Shown: in pieces, positions 52,566 through 62,688 of the stretch
Numbering within the stretch: position 1 is the stretch's first letter
How the letters are laid out: the number at the start of each line of letters is the position of its first letter
Translations under genes and position numbers: made by a program
Notes under the pieces: model-generated
The model's database searches: none
Seen by the model: only the letters and a program-made list of their open reading frames with translations
Told to the model about the DNA's origin: nothing
NCBI RefSeq assembly: GCF_035989285.1
Contig: NZ_CP108513.1
Location: forward strand, 7,192,001 to 7,256,000
Direction of reading: 5' to 3'
DNA length: 64,000 bases
Source: Streptomyces sp. NBC_01235
GTDB lineage: Bacteria; Actinomycetota; Actinomycetes; Streptomycetales; Streptomycetaceae

Positions 52566-52586
52566 GCGAAGCCGAGCGTGGGGGAC
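52548..52586 (+). repeat. Short interspersed repeat supplying the ATPase stop codon
   Basis: GGTCCCCCCGCTTGAGCGAA followed by GCCGAGCGTGGGGGAC is, from memory, a dispersed element common in Streptomyces intergenic DNA, with complementary GGTCCCCC and GTGGGGGAC ends that form a hairpin. The ATPase coding sequence ends inside it, so GGPPA and the TGA stop are contributed by the repeat. A diverged copy is at 19706-19735. Confidence 0.6.
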
Positions 52587-52615
52587 TTCGAGGACGAGGC
52601 CCGTTCAGCGCCGAA

Positions 52616-52644
52616 GCGGGGGCCTGGGGGCCGCAGGCCCCCGC
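52616..52644 (+). terminator. Hairpin after ABC ATPase
   Basis: GCGGGGGCCTG pairs perfectly with CAGGCCCCCGC over a 7-nt loop, 50 bp past the ATPase stop. No T-run, but such GC-rich stems commonly end Streptomyces transcripts. Confidence 0.6.
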
Positions 52645-52792
52645 CGACGCGCACTCCGGCGACCAGGGCGCTTCTGACGGCTCTTGGTCTGCCGCCGGTT
52701 GACCCGATTGGCTTGGCGCGGGGCGCCTCGTGAGGCGACGGTTGCCTCGCCAGGCGCAGCTGTTTCGGGCGGGGGACGGCTTCAAGAGCCGT

Positions 52793-53533
52793 CTACCCGA
52801 CCGGCGTCACCACGGTGATGATCTCCGGGCTCGTCGGCGTCAACGGGCCCCTGTCCCAGTCCCCGTACTGCTCCACGACCCGCAGCCCGGCCTCCGTCAG
52901 GAAACCGGTCAGGGCATCGGCGGCGAGAAAGCGGAGCGTCCCGCGGCTGACCCGGCTGACCCGGCTGCCGGGCGAGTCGAAGGTCGTCGTGAACGTCACC
53001 CGGTCGCCGGACGGTTCGTCCTCGACCTCGTGCCAGACCCGTACGACACGGCCGTCGGCGTCGGTGACCTCGCGCACCCGGTCCGGGGTCCAGGTCCGCC
53101 AGGCCCGCGCTGCCGGGTTGCGGGTCTCGAACACGAACCGCCCGCCGGCGCCGAGGGCGGAGCGTACGGCCCCTAGCGCGGTGCGCAGTTCCTCGTCGCC
53201 GAGGAACACCTGGAAGGCGTGGCCCTTCATCACGACGAGGTCGAACTCGCCGTTCCACAGACGGGTGCGGAGGTCGCCCAGCAGCCACTCCACACCGGGC
53301 GCCCGGCGCCGGGCGTGTACGAGCATCGCGGCCGCCGGGTCGAGGCCGGTGAGCCGCCCCGGGTGGCCGTCCGCCGCGGCCCGCGCGAGGACCCGGCCCG
53401 TGCCGCAGCCGACGTCGAGCACCGCGTCGGCGGATCTCACCAGGCCCAGGTAGAAGTCGTCGTCCGGCCCCCACGGATAGATGCTGTCGTACAGCGCGGC
53501 GAGTGCGAGATCCGCGAACGAATGATCGACCAC
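52793..53533 (-). CDS. SAM-dependent methyltransferase
   Basis: 246 residues. Class I methyltransferase: motif I VLDVGCGTGRVLARA near 44, the acidic LTGLDPAAAMLVHAR end of strand 2, GEFDLVVMKGHAFQVF as motif II region, then the later strands around FTTTFDSPGSRV. No substrate-specific domain is present, so the methyl acceptor is unknown. The GTG at 53533 is the start most consistent with the family; no strong ribosome site. Divergent from the DinB-like gene. Three 12-bp units of ATCCCCTCCCCG-like sequence lie in the intergenic gap at about 53592-53625. Confidence 0.82.
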   Translation of the reverse strand: MVDHSFADLALAALYDSIYPWGPDDDFYLGLVRSADAVLDVGCGTGRVLARAAADGHPGRLTGLDPAAAMLVHARRRAPGVEWLLGDLRTRLWNGEFDLVVMKGHAFQVFLGDEELRTALGAVRSALGAGGRFVFETRNPAARAWRTWTPDRVREVTDADGRVVRVWHEVEDEPSGDRVTFTTTFDSPGSRVSRVSRGTLRFLAADALTGFLTEAGLRVVEQYGDWDRGPLTPTSPEIITVVTPVG

Positions 53534-53680
53534 CGCGGCAGTCTGCCACACCCGGGTACGGCACAGGACAAGATCCACAACATCGCCCAGCCCCTCCCCG
53601 ATCCCCTCCCCGATCCCCTCCTCCGGTCCCTTCGCCAATCGCCTCGACAAGCGGGCCGACGGCCGGACATGCTCTGCGCG

Positions 53681-54187
53681 ATGACGAGAACAGACGACAT
53701 GCCCACCGCGTGGGACGAGCGCACCCAGCTCACCACCTTCCTCGACTACGCCCGCGGCACCGTCCGCGCCAAGTGCGAGGACCTCTCCGACCCGGACGCC
53801 CGCAAGGCGCCCCTGCCCGGCTCGCCGCTGATGACCCCGAGCGGGCTGGTCAACCATCTGCGCTGGGTCGAGTACTACTGGTTCCAGGTCGTGTTCCTCG
53901 GCGAGGAGGACGAGGGACCGTGGACCGACGAGGACCCCGACCGCGAGATGCGCATCGCGGTCGACTTCCCGCTGGCGCGGCTCCTCGACGAGTACGCCGA
54001 ACAGGCCGAGCGCTACCGCGCGTTGGTCGCCGCGCACGACCTCGACACCAAGGCGCGGGGGCCGTTCCGTGACGGCCGCCATGTGGACCTGCGCTGGATC
54101 CTCCTGCACCTGATCGAGGAGACGGCCCGGCACAACGGCCACCTCGACATCCTGCGCGAGGTGATCGACGGCACGACCGGCGTCTGA
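53681..54187 (+). CDS. DinB-family (DUF664-type) protein
   Basis: 168 residues forming a four-helix bundle: ERTQLTTFLDYARGTVRAKC, LVNHLRWVEYYWFQVVFLGE, LLDEYAEQAERYRALVAAHD and the metal-type HLIEETARHNGHLDIL helix with His at a DinB-like spacing. DinB-fold proteins include mycothiol- and bacillithiol-dependent transferases; the third ligand His lies in NHLRWVE. An actinomycete mycothiol-dependent S-transferase is a fair guess. The start ATG follows the weak GCGCG. It is monocistronic and divergent from the methyltransferase. Confidence 0.8.
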   Translation: MTRTDDMPTAWDERTQLTTFLDYARGTVRAKCEDLSDPDARKAPLPGSPLMTPSGLVNHLRWVEYYWFQVVFLGEEDEGPWTDEDPDREMRIAVDFPLARLLDEYAEQAERYRALVAAHDLDTKARGPFRDGRHVDLRWILLHLIEETARHNGHLDILREVIDGTTGV

Positions 54188-54459
54188 GCGGCACCGGGCC
54201 GCTCACGGCCGCGGTGAAAGACGGATGAAAGACCGCTGAAGGAGTCCGGAAAGGCGGCTCGCCGACACTGGTGGTGCGGGGCGGGCGACCGACGGGGGAC
54301 ACGCGGCGCCCGCCCCCGCTTCACCGCGTACCGGTGCCGCCTTCGCCGCGCCGCGTCCGGGCGCCTGGAGTGGCCGAATCCCGCCCCCCGGCAGCCCGTC
54401 GGTTCCCGTGAGCGAAGGCCGGCGTTGCCCGGCCGTCGCCCCTGGACTACGTTCTGTGA

Positions 54460-57400
54460 ATGCTCTCCCCACGGCCCCGGTTCCGCCTGCTCGGACCCCT
54501 GGACGTCGAGATCGACGGACGGGCCGTCGTGCTCACCGGCCGGCAACGTGCGCTGTGCACGGTGCTCCTGCTGCACGCCAACCACGTCGTCTCCGTCGAC
54601 CGGCTGATTCAGTGCCTGTGGGACGACCGCCCGCCCGGCGCCGGCGCGGCCCGCGTACGGGCCCTCGTGGCGGAGGTGCGGCGCGCCCTCGGTCCGGCGG
54701 GCACGCAGCTGCTGACCACGAGGCGGCCCGGCTACGTCATGCACGCGGGGCCGCACGAACTCGACCTGCTGGCCTTCGAGAACCTCATCAGGGACGGCTC
54801 GCGGGCCGCGGCCGACGGCGAGTGGCGCACGGCCCGGCGCTGCGGCGAACAGGCCCTCGCGCTGTGGCGGGACGAGCCGCTGGCCGACCTGTCGGAGGTC
54901 GCGGTGCGCGAGGCCGAGCGCCAACGCCTCGGCGAACTCCACCTCGTGGCCCGGGAGGGCATGGCCGAGGCGGAGATCGAGACCGGCCGGCACCGGGAGG
55001 CCATCGCCGAACTCCTCCGGCTGACCGCCGCCCACCCGCTGCGCGAACGCCCGCACGGGCTGCTGATGCGCGCCCTGCACCAGGACGGCCGCAGCGCCGA
55101 GGCCCTGGAGCTGTACACCGCGCTGCGCCGGCGCATGGTGGAAGAACTGGGCATGGAGCCCTCGGCCGACCTCAGGGACCTGCACCAGCGCCTGCTGCGC
55201 GGCGGCAGCGTCTCGGGCGGCGGCAGCACCGGCAGCGGTATCGGCGGCGGTGGCCTCGCCGGTCGTGGCGTCTCAGGCGGCGCTCCCGGCCCTGCGGCGC
55301 AGCGGTCCGCGCCCCCGGCCGAGCGGCCCGTTCCGCGTCAACTCCCGCCCACACCCCGCCGTTTCGTCGGCCGTGGCCGGGAACTCGACCGCCTCGACTC
55401 CTGTCTGCGCGCCGCCGAACCGCTCGCCCTGATCGTGGGACCGGCGGGCGTCGGCAAGAGCGCCCTCGCGCTGAACTGGGCCCACCGGGTCGCCGACCGC
55501 TTCCCCGACGGCCAGCTCTTCCTCGACATGCGGGGCTTCGACAACGCCGAGCCGATGACCCCCGAGGAGGCCCTGCCGCTGCTCCTGCAGGGCCTGGGCT
55601 GCGCCCCGCGCGACATTCCGCTGGGCACCGAGGCACAGACCGCGCTGTACCGGACGCTGCTGGCGGAGCGCCGGGTGCTGGTCGTCCTGGACGACGTGGC
55701 CGACGCCTCGTACGTACGGCAGTTGCTGCCCGCCTCGGCGGGCTCGCTGACGCTGGTGACGAGCCGCGACAAACTCAGCGGCCTGGTCACCCTGGACGGC
55801 GCCTACCGCGTCTCCTGCGACGTCCTCGACAGCGCCGCCGCACTGGAGCTGATCAGCGGCACGGTCGGCGCGGAAGCCGTGGCCGCCGATCCGGAAGCCG
55901 CGGCACGTCTCGTCGAACTCTGCGACCGCCTGCCGCTCGCCCTGTGCGTCGCGGGCTCCTGGATCGGCGACCGGCCGGGCAGTATCCGCGCTTACGTGCG
56001 CGACCTCGCCGACCGGGGCCGGCTGGCCCGGCTGCACGTCGAGGGCGAGGAGTCCGTCGCCGTACGGGCCGCGCTCGACCTGTCCTACGGGGCGCTGCCG
56101 GACGAGGCCCGCCGCGCCTTCCGCTGCCTGGGCGCGCTGCCGGGCACGGGCCGTTCGGTCGCGGCCGCCGCCGCTGCCGCCGGGCTCGACGAGCGGCGCC
56201 TGGCCGACCTGCTGCGGCTGGCCCAGCGCGTGCACCTGCTGCGCGACGTCGAGCACGGCCGCCCGGCCTGGCACGACCTCGTCCACGAGTACGCCCGCGA
56301 CCGCACGGCCGCCGAGGACGCACCCGAGGAACGGGCCGCCGCCGTCACCCGCGTCCTCGACCACTACCTGCAGAGCGTCGTCAACGCCGCCGCCACGGCC
56401 GGCCTGTACGTCATGCGCACCCGCCCGGGCGCCGTCGAGGGCTCCCTGCCACGGGAGTTCGGGACGACGGAGGACGCGTACGCCTGGTTCGACGGGGAGT
56501 GGGACGACATCGCCGCCGCGATCGGGCACGCCGCCGAACACGGCCCCGCGCCGTACGTGTGGTGGCTGGTGGACGCGCTCCAGGACCTCTTCCACCACCG
56601 CCGCCCGCTGTCCGACTGGATGCGGCTGGCCACCCTCGCCCGCGAGGTGGCCGCGCGCGGCGGCGACGAGGTCGGCCAGGCCTCCATGTGTCTGTCCCTG
56701 GGCAGCGCCCGCTGGCGCAACGGCGACCTGCGGGGCGCCCTGGCGGAGTACGAGGAGGCGGAGGAGCTGGCGCGCAGGGCCGGCTGGGCCTACGGCGAGG
56801 CCGGCAGCCTCCAGGGCAAGGGTGTCACCCTCAAGCTGCTGGGCGAGCTGCGCCGCGCGCTGCCCTGCTACGACCGCGCCCTCGCGCTCTACCGCACCCT
56901 GGGCAACGTCAGGAACGAAGAGATCATGCTGATCAACACGGCGTCCCTGAACCTCGCCCTGGGCCGCCTGGACGCGGCCGAGGAGGCGGCGTGCGCGGCC
57001 CTCGACCTGATCGGCGACACGGCCCACCACAACCGCGCGATGGCCCTCGTCAACCTTGCCCTCGTCCGGCAGAAGCAGGCCCGGTTCGACGAGGCGACGG
57101 CGGCGCTGCGCACCTGCTTCCTCGTCTCCCGCGACTCCGGCTCCACCTACACCGAGGCCGTGGCCCTGGAGGCGCTGGGCCGGGTCCGCGCCGACGCCGG
57201 CCGGGACGACCGCGCGCTGCTCGCCTACGAGGACGCCCTCGCCGTCTCCCGGCGGGTGGAGAACCGCAACTGCCAGGTCGACAGCCTGGTCGGGATCGCC
57301 TCCGTGAAACTGCGCGCGGGCCGCGCCGACGAGACGGCCGGACACCTGGACGCCGCCTTCGAGATCGCCGAGCGCACCGGCCACCGCGCGGGCCTCGTCG

Positions 57401-57849
57401 AGGTCCTGCTGACCCGCGCCGACCTGGCCCGCGCCCAGGGCCGGCCCGCCGACGCCCTGGACCACCTGGAGCGCGCCGAAGGCCTCGCGGCCGACGGCAA
57501 CCCCCTCACCCTCCCGCGGGTCCACCTCACCACCGCCCTGACGCTCCTGGACACTGGCACCCCCGCCGAGGCCCGTACCGCCGCGACCCGGGCGGTCGCC
57601 CTGGCCCGCACCTCCGGCCAACGCCTCCTGCACGCCCACGCCACCGCGGCCCTGGCCGCCGCCCACGAGGCCCACGGCGACACCGGGCCGGCACACGAGG
57701 CGCGGACGGCGGCGAAGGCCCTGTACGAGACGCTGGACACCCGGCCCCCGCCGGGCGCCCCCGTCCCGCACCACCACCGTCACCGCGACCTCCCCCCGGA
57801 CGCGGAGTCCCGCCTCACCCTCTACCTGACCGAGCACTTCGACGGCTGA
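54460..57849 (+). CDS. AfsR-type transcriptional regulator (SARP-NB-ARC-TPR)
   Basis: 1129 residues. Domain order: N-terminal OmpR-like HTH and BTAD (about 1-250; FRLLGPLDVEIDGRAVVLTG, MRALHQDGRSAEALELYTAL), a Gly/Ser/Pro linker, an NB-ARC STAND ATPase (about 300-620, Walker A GPAGVGKSALALNW near 327, Walker B VLVVLDDVAD, LTLVTSRDKLSG), and about ten TPR-like repeats to the end. This is the architecture of AfsR/DnrI-type regulators of secondary metabolism and development, probably activated by phosphorylation or ligand. The ATG at 54460 is preceded by a weak TTCTGTGA. No biosynthetic cluster lies in the window. Confidence 0.92.
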   Translation: MLSPRPRFRLLGPLDVEIDGRAVVLTGRQRALCTVLLLHANHVVSVDRLIQCLWDDRPPGAGAARVRALVAEVRRALGPAGTQLLTTRRPGYVMHAGPHELDLLAFENLIRDGSRAAADGEWRTARRCGEQALALWRDEPLADLSEVAVREAERQRLGELHLVAREGMAEAEIETGRHREAIAELLRLTAAHPLRERPHGLLMRALHQDGRSAEALELYTALRRRMVEELGMEPSADLRDLHQRLLRGGSVSGGGSTGSGIGGGGLAGRGVSGGAPGPAAQRSAPPAERPVPRQLPPTPRRFVGRGRELDRLDSCLRAAEPLALIVGPAGVGKSALALNWAHRVADRFPDGQLFLDMRGFDNAEPMTPEEALPLLLQGLGCAPRDIPLGTEAQTALYRTLLAERRVLVVLDDVADASYVRQLLPASAGSLTLVTSRDKLSGLVTLDGAYRVSCDVLDSAAALELISGTVGAEAVAADPEAAARLVELCDRLPLALCVAGSWIGDRPGSIRAYVRDLADRGRLARLHVEGEESVAVRAALDLSYGALPDEARRAFRCLGALPGTGRSVAAAAAAAGLDERRLADLLRLAQRVHLLRDVEHGRPAWHDLVHEYARDRTAAEDAPEERAAAVTRVLDHYLQSVVNAAATAGLYVMRTRPGAVEGSLPREFGTTEDAYAWFDGEWDDIAAAIGHAAEHGPAPYVWWLVDALQDLFHHRRPLSDWMRLATLAREVAARGGDEVGQASMCLSLGSARWRNGDLRGALAEYEEAEELARRAGWAYGEAGSLQGKGVTLKLLGELRRALPCYDRALALYRTLGNVRNEEIMLINTASLNLALGRLDAAEEAACAALDLIGDTAHHNRAMALVNLALVRQKQARFDEATAALRTCFLVSRDSGSTYTEAVALEALGRVRADAGRDDRALLAYEDALAVSRRVENRNCQVDSLVGIASVKLRAGRADETAGHLDAAFEIAERTGHRAGLVEVLLTRADLARAQGRPADALDHLERAEGLAADGNPLTLPRVHLTTALTLLDTGTPAEARTAATRAVALARTSGQRLLHAHATAALAAAHEAHGDTGPAHEARTAAKALYETLDTRPPPGAPVPHHHRHRDLPPDAESRLTLYLTEHFDG

Positions 57850-57868
57850 CGGCCGCCGGCGGACGAAG

Positions 57869-58657
57869 TCAGCAGGCGGACGTCGCGTACGCGCTGCCGA
57901 GCCGCAGCCGGGGGTCGCGGGCGAGGATGCGCGCCTGCAGGGACCGCAGGTCCGGGCCCGGCTCGCACCCGAGCAGGTCGACCATCCGCAGTCGCAGCAG
58001 CTGGAAGCAGTCCAGCGCGTCCGCCTGACGTCCGCCCCGGTGCAGGGCCAGCATCAGCAGGCCCGCGACCTTTTCGTCGAACGGGTGCATCTCGGCCAGC
58101 CACTGCAACTGCGGCAGGCACTCCTCGTGCCGCCCCGCCCGCAGATACAGCTCCGTGCTGCCGACCAGCGCCTCCCGGTGCTCGCGCCGCAGCGCCACCC
58201 GCGCCGACTCCGCCCAGGCCGTGCGCACGTCCGACAGCGGCTCGCCCCGCCACAGCTCCAGGGCCCGCCCGTACAGGCCGAGGGCCGTCTCGGTCTCCCC
58301 GGCACGGGCGGCCTGCTGCGCCTGCCGGACCAGGCTGCGGAACCGCGCGGTGTCGACCCGGTCGTCGTCGATAGCGAGGACGTACCCGCCCCGCTTCCGG
58401 GCCAGTTCGAAGCCCTCGGCCCGCTGCCCGTCGGCCCGCAGCGCCTTCCGCAGCCGGGTGGCCTGGATGTACAGCGCGTCCCGCGGATGCTGGGGGCGGC
58501 GTTCCTGCCAGACCCGCTCGATCAGTGTCTCGTCGGCCACGAACGCCCCGGGGGTCCAGGCCAGCGCCGCCAGCAGCAGCTTGGTGCCGTGCGGCAGCGG
58601 CATCTTGTCACCGGACCGCGTACGTGCCTCGACACAGCCCAGCAGCTGGATTTCCAT
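57869..58657 (-). CDS. SARP-family regulator (short form)
   Basis: 262 residues. An OmpR-like winged HTH at about 8-95 (LPHGTKLLLAALAWTPGAFV, ALYIQATRLRKALRADGQRA) and a BTAD of about 100-250 (FRSLVRQAQQAARAGETETA, MHPFDEKVAGLLMLALHRGG). Small SARPs activate antibiotic clusters by binding heptameric direct repeats near promoters. The ATG at 58657 is in a clear RBS context (GGGGGTACGTC). It converges on the AfsR-type gene 19 bp away. No metabolic cluster is nearby, so the targets may be distant. Confidence 0.85.
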   Translation of the reverse strand: MEIQLLGCVEARTRSGDKMPLPHGTKLLLAALAWTPGAFVADETLIERVWQERRPQHPRDALYIQATRLRKALRADGQRAEGFELARKRGGYVLAIDDDRVDTARFRSLVRQAQQAARAGETETALGLYGRALELWRGEPLSDVRTAWAESARVALRREHREALVGSTELYLRAGRHEECLPQLQWLAEMHPFDEKVAGLLMLALHRGGRQADALDCFQLLRLRMVDLLGCEPGPDLRSLQARILARDPRLRLGSAYATSAC

Positions 58658-58760
58658 GACGTACCCCCGTACCTCGAACCACTCGAGTCACCACTGTGCG
58701 CGCGGGGTGTTCGGGTGGCGCATGGTTCGTGCACGGCTGGACCGGGCAGGCCCTCGCGCC

Positions 58761-59332
58761 TCAGTGCCGAGTCTTCCCGTAGCGGAGGAAGGCAGCGGTC
58801 TCCAGCGTCCACGGCCCGAAGGGCACCGTGTCCCCGAAAATGTACGGGTCCTGCTGCTGGTAGCGGTCCTTGCAGGGATCGGAGTGCACCTCGATGGTGC
58901 CGGTGCGGGGATCGACGATCAGTGGCGATGGCCCATGGCGGGGTATTCGGTGAGCTTCGCGCCGTAGTCGTTGTCGGGATTGGACGGGGAGACGATCTCG
59001 ACGACCGCCAGCACCTGCGTCGCGTCGACCGCGAGGCCTTCTTCGTCGAGCACGGCCTCGGGGATCACGACGGCATCCGGACGCCGCATCCGGCCGATCG
59101 CGGGGTGCTCGATCTCGGGGCCGTTCGCGCAGATGTAGCCGGGGTGCGTGGTGAGGAGCTGCTCGTCCAGCTGCTTGCAGATACGCCGGACCGTGCCCTC
59201 GTGGCGCTTCGAAGGGCTCGTCATGGCGAGGAACGGCCCGGAAGGACCGATCTCGACGATTCAGGACCCTTCCAGATGTTCGGCGAACGCCGTGAGCTCC
59301 TCGGCGATCGTCCGCATCTTCGCGTAGTCCAT
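58761..59332 (-). pseudogene. Uma2-family nuclease-like gene with nonsense mutation and frameshift
   Basis: Minus strand: MDYAKMRTIAEELTAFAEHL then EGS, an in-frame TGA at 59263-59261 where the family has Trp, then IVEIGPSGPFLAMTSPSKRH, EGTVRRICKQLDEQLLTTHP and RMRRPDAVVIPEAVLDEEGL as expected for Uma2 (restriction-endonuclease-like fold). At about 58925 the frame moves: GHRH hits a stop, while the other frame reads PLIVDPRTGTIEVHSDPCKD, YQQQDPYIFGDTVPFGPWTL and ends at 58763. Combined length about 190, the family norm. Two independent lesions argue for a true pseudogene. Uma2 genes are highly repeated in Streptomyces; their function is unclear. Confidence 0.82.
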
Positions 59333-59379
59333 GGCCTGAGGGTAGCTAGAGGGCCGGTCCGGAGCCAGGAGGAACGAGT

Positions 59380-59410
59380 GAAGGCCCACGCCGGGTGGGC
59401 GCGGGCCTTC
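59380..59410. terminator. Hairpin between Uma2 pseudogene and peptide ABC operon
   Basis: GAAGGCCC pairs with GGGCCTTC across a 15-nt loop, with GGCGC next to it. It is bidirectional by symmetry and lies just past the stronger hairpin of the ABC operon. Confidence 0.55.
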
Positions 59411-59417
59411 GTCCCCT

Positions 59418-59466
59418 GGAGCGGACGTTCATGGGCTCGGGTCAGTGGGCCGGGAACGTCCGCTCC
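59418..59466 (-). terminator. Terminator hairpin of the peptide ABC operon
   Basis: GGAGCGGACGTTC pairs perfectly (13 bp) with GAACGTCCGCTCC over a 23-nt loop, 30 bp beyond the stop of the DppF-type gene. There is no T-tract, but its position and perfect stem make it the likely operon end. Confidence 0.75.
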
Positions 59467-59496
59467 GGAAGAGGGCGGCTGACGAAACGGGGCGTG

Positions 59497-60558
<1,062 letters not shown>

Positions 60559-60584
60559 GGTGGTGAAGTCCCGTCTCTTCTACG

Positions 60585-61610
60585 TCAGTTGGTCCGCGTC
60601 GTGGCGAAGTCGGCGAAGAGTTCGCGCTTCTGCTCGGGGGTCAGGTGACACGCCGAGCCCCGTCCGTCCGTGATCTCCAGCGCCGGCTGCTCGGTGACGC
60701 ACAGCCCGCCCTCCACCTTCTCCGCGAAGGGGCACCGGGGGTGGAAGCGGCAGCCGGACGGCGGGTTGAGCAGCGAGGGCGGCGAGCCGGGGATCGGAGT
60801 GAGCGGCACGTCGACCGGACCGTCCAGGCTCGGCATCGAGCCCAGCAGACCCAGCGTGTAGGGGTGCTGCGGGCTGCGCAGGACCTCCTCCTTGGTGCCC
60901 CGCTCCACGCACCTGCCGCCGTACATCACGAGGACGTCGTCCGCGATGTCCGCGATGACGCCCAGGTCGTGCGTGATGAAGATGATCGCGGTGCCGAACT
61001 CCTGCTGGAGGTCCTTGAGCAGGTCCATGATCTGGGCCTGGACCGTCACGTCGAGGGCCGTCGTCGGCTCGTCGGCGATCAGCAGCTCGGGGTCGCAGAC
61101 CAGCGCCATCGCGATCATCGCGCGCTGGCGCATGCCGCCGGAGAACTGGTGCGGGTAGTCGTCGATGCGCACGTCCGGCTGGGGGATGCCCACCCGGCGC
61201 AGCATCTCGACCGACCGCGCCCGGGCCTCCTTCTTGGAGGCGCCCGTGTGCTTCCGGTACGTCTCGCCGATCTGCGCGCCGATGGTGTGGTACGGCGACA
61301 GCGAGGCGAGCGCGTCCTGGAAGATCATGGACATCTTGTTGCCGCGCAGCTGCTCCAGCTCGCGCTCGGTGGCGGTGATCAGCTCCTTGCCGTCGAGCGT
61401 GATCTCGCCGTCGAGGGTGGTGTTGCGCGGGTCGTGCAGGCCCAGGATCGCCATGTTGGTGACGGACTTGCCGGAGCCCGACTCGCCCACGATGCCGAGG
61501 GTCTTGCCCTTCTCCAGGTCGAAGGAGAGCCCGTCGACGGCCTTGACGACGCCGTCCTCGGTGGAGAAGTGCACACGCAGGTCGCGCATGGAGAGGAAGG
61601 GGGTGCTCAT
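60585..61610 (-). CDS. Peptide ABC transporter ATP-binding protein (DppD/OppD type)
   Basis: 341 residues. Walker [12 protein letters not shown] near 40, Q-loop [10 protein letters not shown], signature SGGMRQR near 160, Walker [13 protein letters not shown] near 182, and a C-terminal tail [20 protein letters not shown] with its conserved Cys. Different from the DppF-type partner at 59497 (GSGKS versus GCGKS), so the pair forms the expected heterodimer. The ATG at 61610 follows GGAGAGAGAACC, 15 bp after the permease stop. Confidence 0.92.
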   Translation of the reverse strand: MSTPFLSMRDLRVHFSTEDGVVKAVDGLSFDLEKGKTLGIVGESGSGKSVTNMAILGLHDPRNTTLDGEITLDGKELITATERELEQLRGNKMSMIFQDALASLSPYHTIGAQIGETYRKHTGASKKEARARSVEMLRRVGIPQPDVRIDDYPHQFSGGMRQRAMIAMALVCDPELLIADEPTTALDVTVQAQIMDLLKDLQQEFGTAIIFITHDLGVIADIADDVLVMYGGRCVERGTKEEVLRSPQHPYTLGLLGSMPSLDGPVDVPLTPIPGSPPSLLNPPSGCRFHPRCPFAEKVEGGLCVTEQPALEITDGRGSACHLTPEQKRELFADFATTRTN

Positions 61611-61625
61611 GGTTCTCTCTCTCCT

Positions 61626-62606
61626 CTAGGCGAGGCGCACGCGCGGGTCGATGAGGGCGTACAGAGCGTCGACGATGATGTTGAAGACGACGATCGCGCC
61701 CGCGGCGACGAGGACGACGCCGAGCAGGATGGGCAGGTCGTTGTTGCTGACAGCCTTGATGGAGAGCATGCCGAGGCCCTGGAGACTGAAGGTGGACTCG
61801 GTGATGATCGCGCCGCCGAGCAGGACGCCGAGGTCGAGTCCGAAGATGGTGACGATCGGGCCCATCGCGCCGCGCCAGGCGAAGCGGAAGAACACCTTCC
61901 GGCGGGAGAGGCCCTTGGCGCGGGCGGTGCGGACGTAGTCCTCGCTCAGCGCCTCCACCATCTGGGAGCGCGTCATACGGGTGTAGTTGGCCGTCCAGAT
62001 CAGTGAGAGGACGATCCACGGCACCAGCAGACCCTTGGCCCAGGCGGCGGGGTCGTCCGTGAACGGCGTGTAGCTGGCCCGGTCCAGGACCTTCCACTGG
62101 TCGACCAGCAGATAGGTGGCGAGCACGCCCACGACGTAGATCTGCATCGAGGACGCGATCAGCGAGGCCGAGCTGGCGATCTTGTCCAGGGGCTTGCCCT
62201 GCTTCACGGCGGCCAGCATGCCCGCGCCGATGCCGAAGATCAGGTAGATGACCGAGCTGCCCAGGGAGAGCGACAGGGTGGTCGGGAAGCGGTCCGCGAT
62301 GATCCCGAGGACCGGCTCGCGGCTCTGGAACGAGAAGCCCAGGCACGGCGCGGGGCAGTGCCCGAAGGACGTGTACTCACGGCCGACGAAGATGCCCTTG
62401 AGCCAGTCCCAGTACTGCACGGGCAGCGGATCGGCGATCCCCAGGTTCTTCCGCACCAGCTCCAGGGTCTCGGGGGTGCAGGCCTTGCCGCAGGCGATGC
62501 GGGCGGGGTCGCGCGGGGCGGCGTAGAACAGGACGAACACGATGGCGCTGATGATCACCAGGATCACCGCGGCGCCGAGGATTCGTCGGACAAGGAAGCG
62601 GAGCAT
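61626..62606 (-). CDS. Peptide ABC transporter permease (DppB/OppB type)
   Basis: 326 residues with about six membrane segments (near 9-30, 105-130, 145-165, 180-200, 245-265, 290-312) and the cytoplasmic EAA-like loop (SEDYVRTARAKGLSRRKVFF) that contacts the ATPases. It belongs to the BPD_transp_1 family. The ATG at 62606 lies 82 bp past the binding-protein stop, in a gap that contains GC-rich inverted repeats. The operon normally also encodes a second permease (DppC type); none is present between this gene and the ATPases, so it may precede the binding-protein gene beyond the window. Confidence 0.9.
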   Translation of the reverse strand: MLRFLVRRILGAAVILVIISAIVFVLFYAAPRDPARIACGKACTPETLELVRKNLGIADPLPVQYWDWLKGIFVGREYTSFGHCPAPCLGFSFQSREPVLGIIADRFPTTLSLSLGSSVIYLIFGIGAGMLAAVKQGKPLDKIASSASLIASSMQIYVVGVLATYLLVDQWKVLDRASYTPFTDDPAAWAKGLLVPWIVLSLIWTANYTRMTRSQMVEALSEDYVRTARAKGLSRRKVFFRFAWRGAMGPIVTIFGLDLGVLLGGAIITESTFSLQGLGMLSIKAVSNNDLPILLGVVLVAAGAIVVFNIIVDALYALIDPRVRLA

Positions 62607-62688
62607 GGCAGTTGGGTTTTCCTGACGGATGCCGAAGGGGGGAAGGAGGCGGGGCGGCCGGAGGCCGCCCCGCCACGAGGGCCGGTCG

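Noticed and set aside
55273..57837. 854-codon open frame antisense to the AfsR-type regulator
   Set aside because: Shadow of a high-GC gene; Val/Gly/Gln-rich translation with no motif.
59380..59466. Hairpins considered as a small RNA gene
   Set aside because: Their place between two converging gene ends fits terminators, and no promoter-like sequence is seen.
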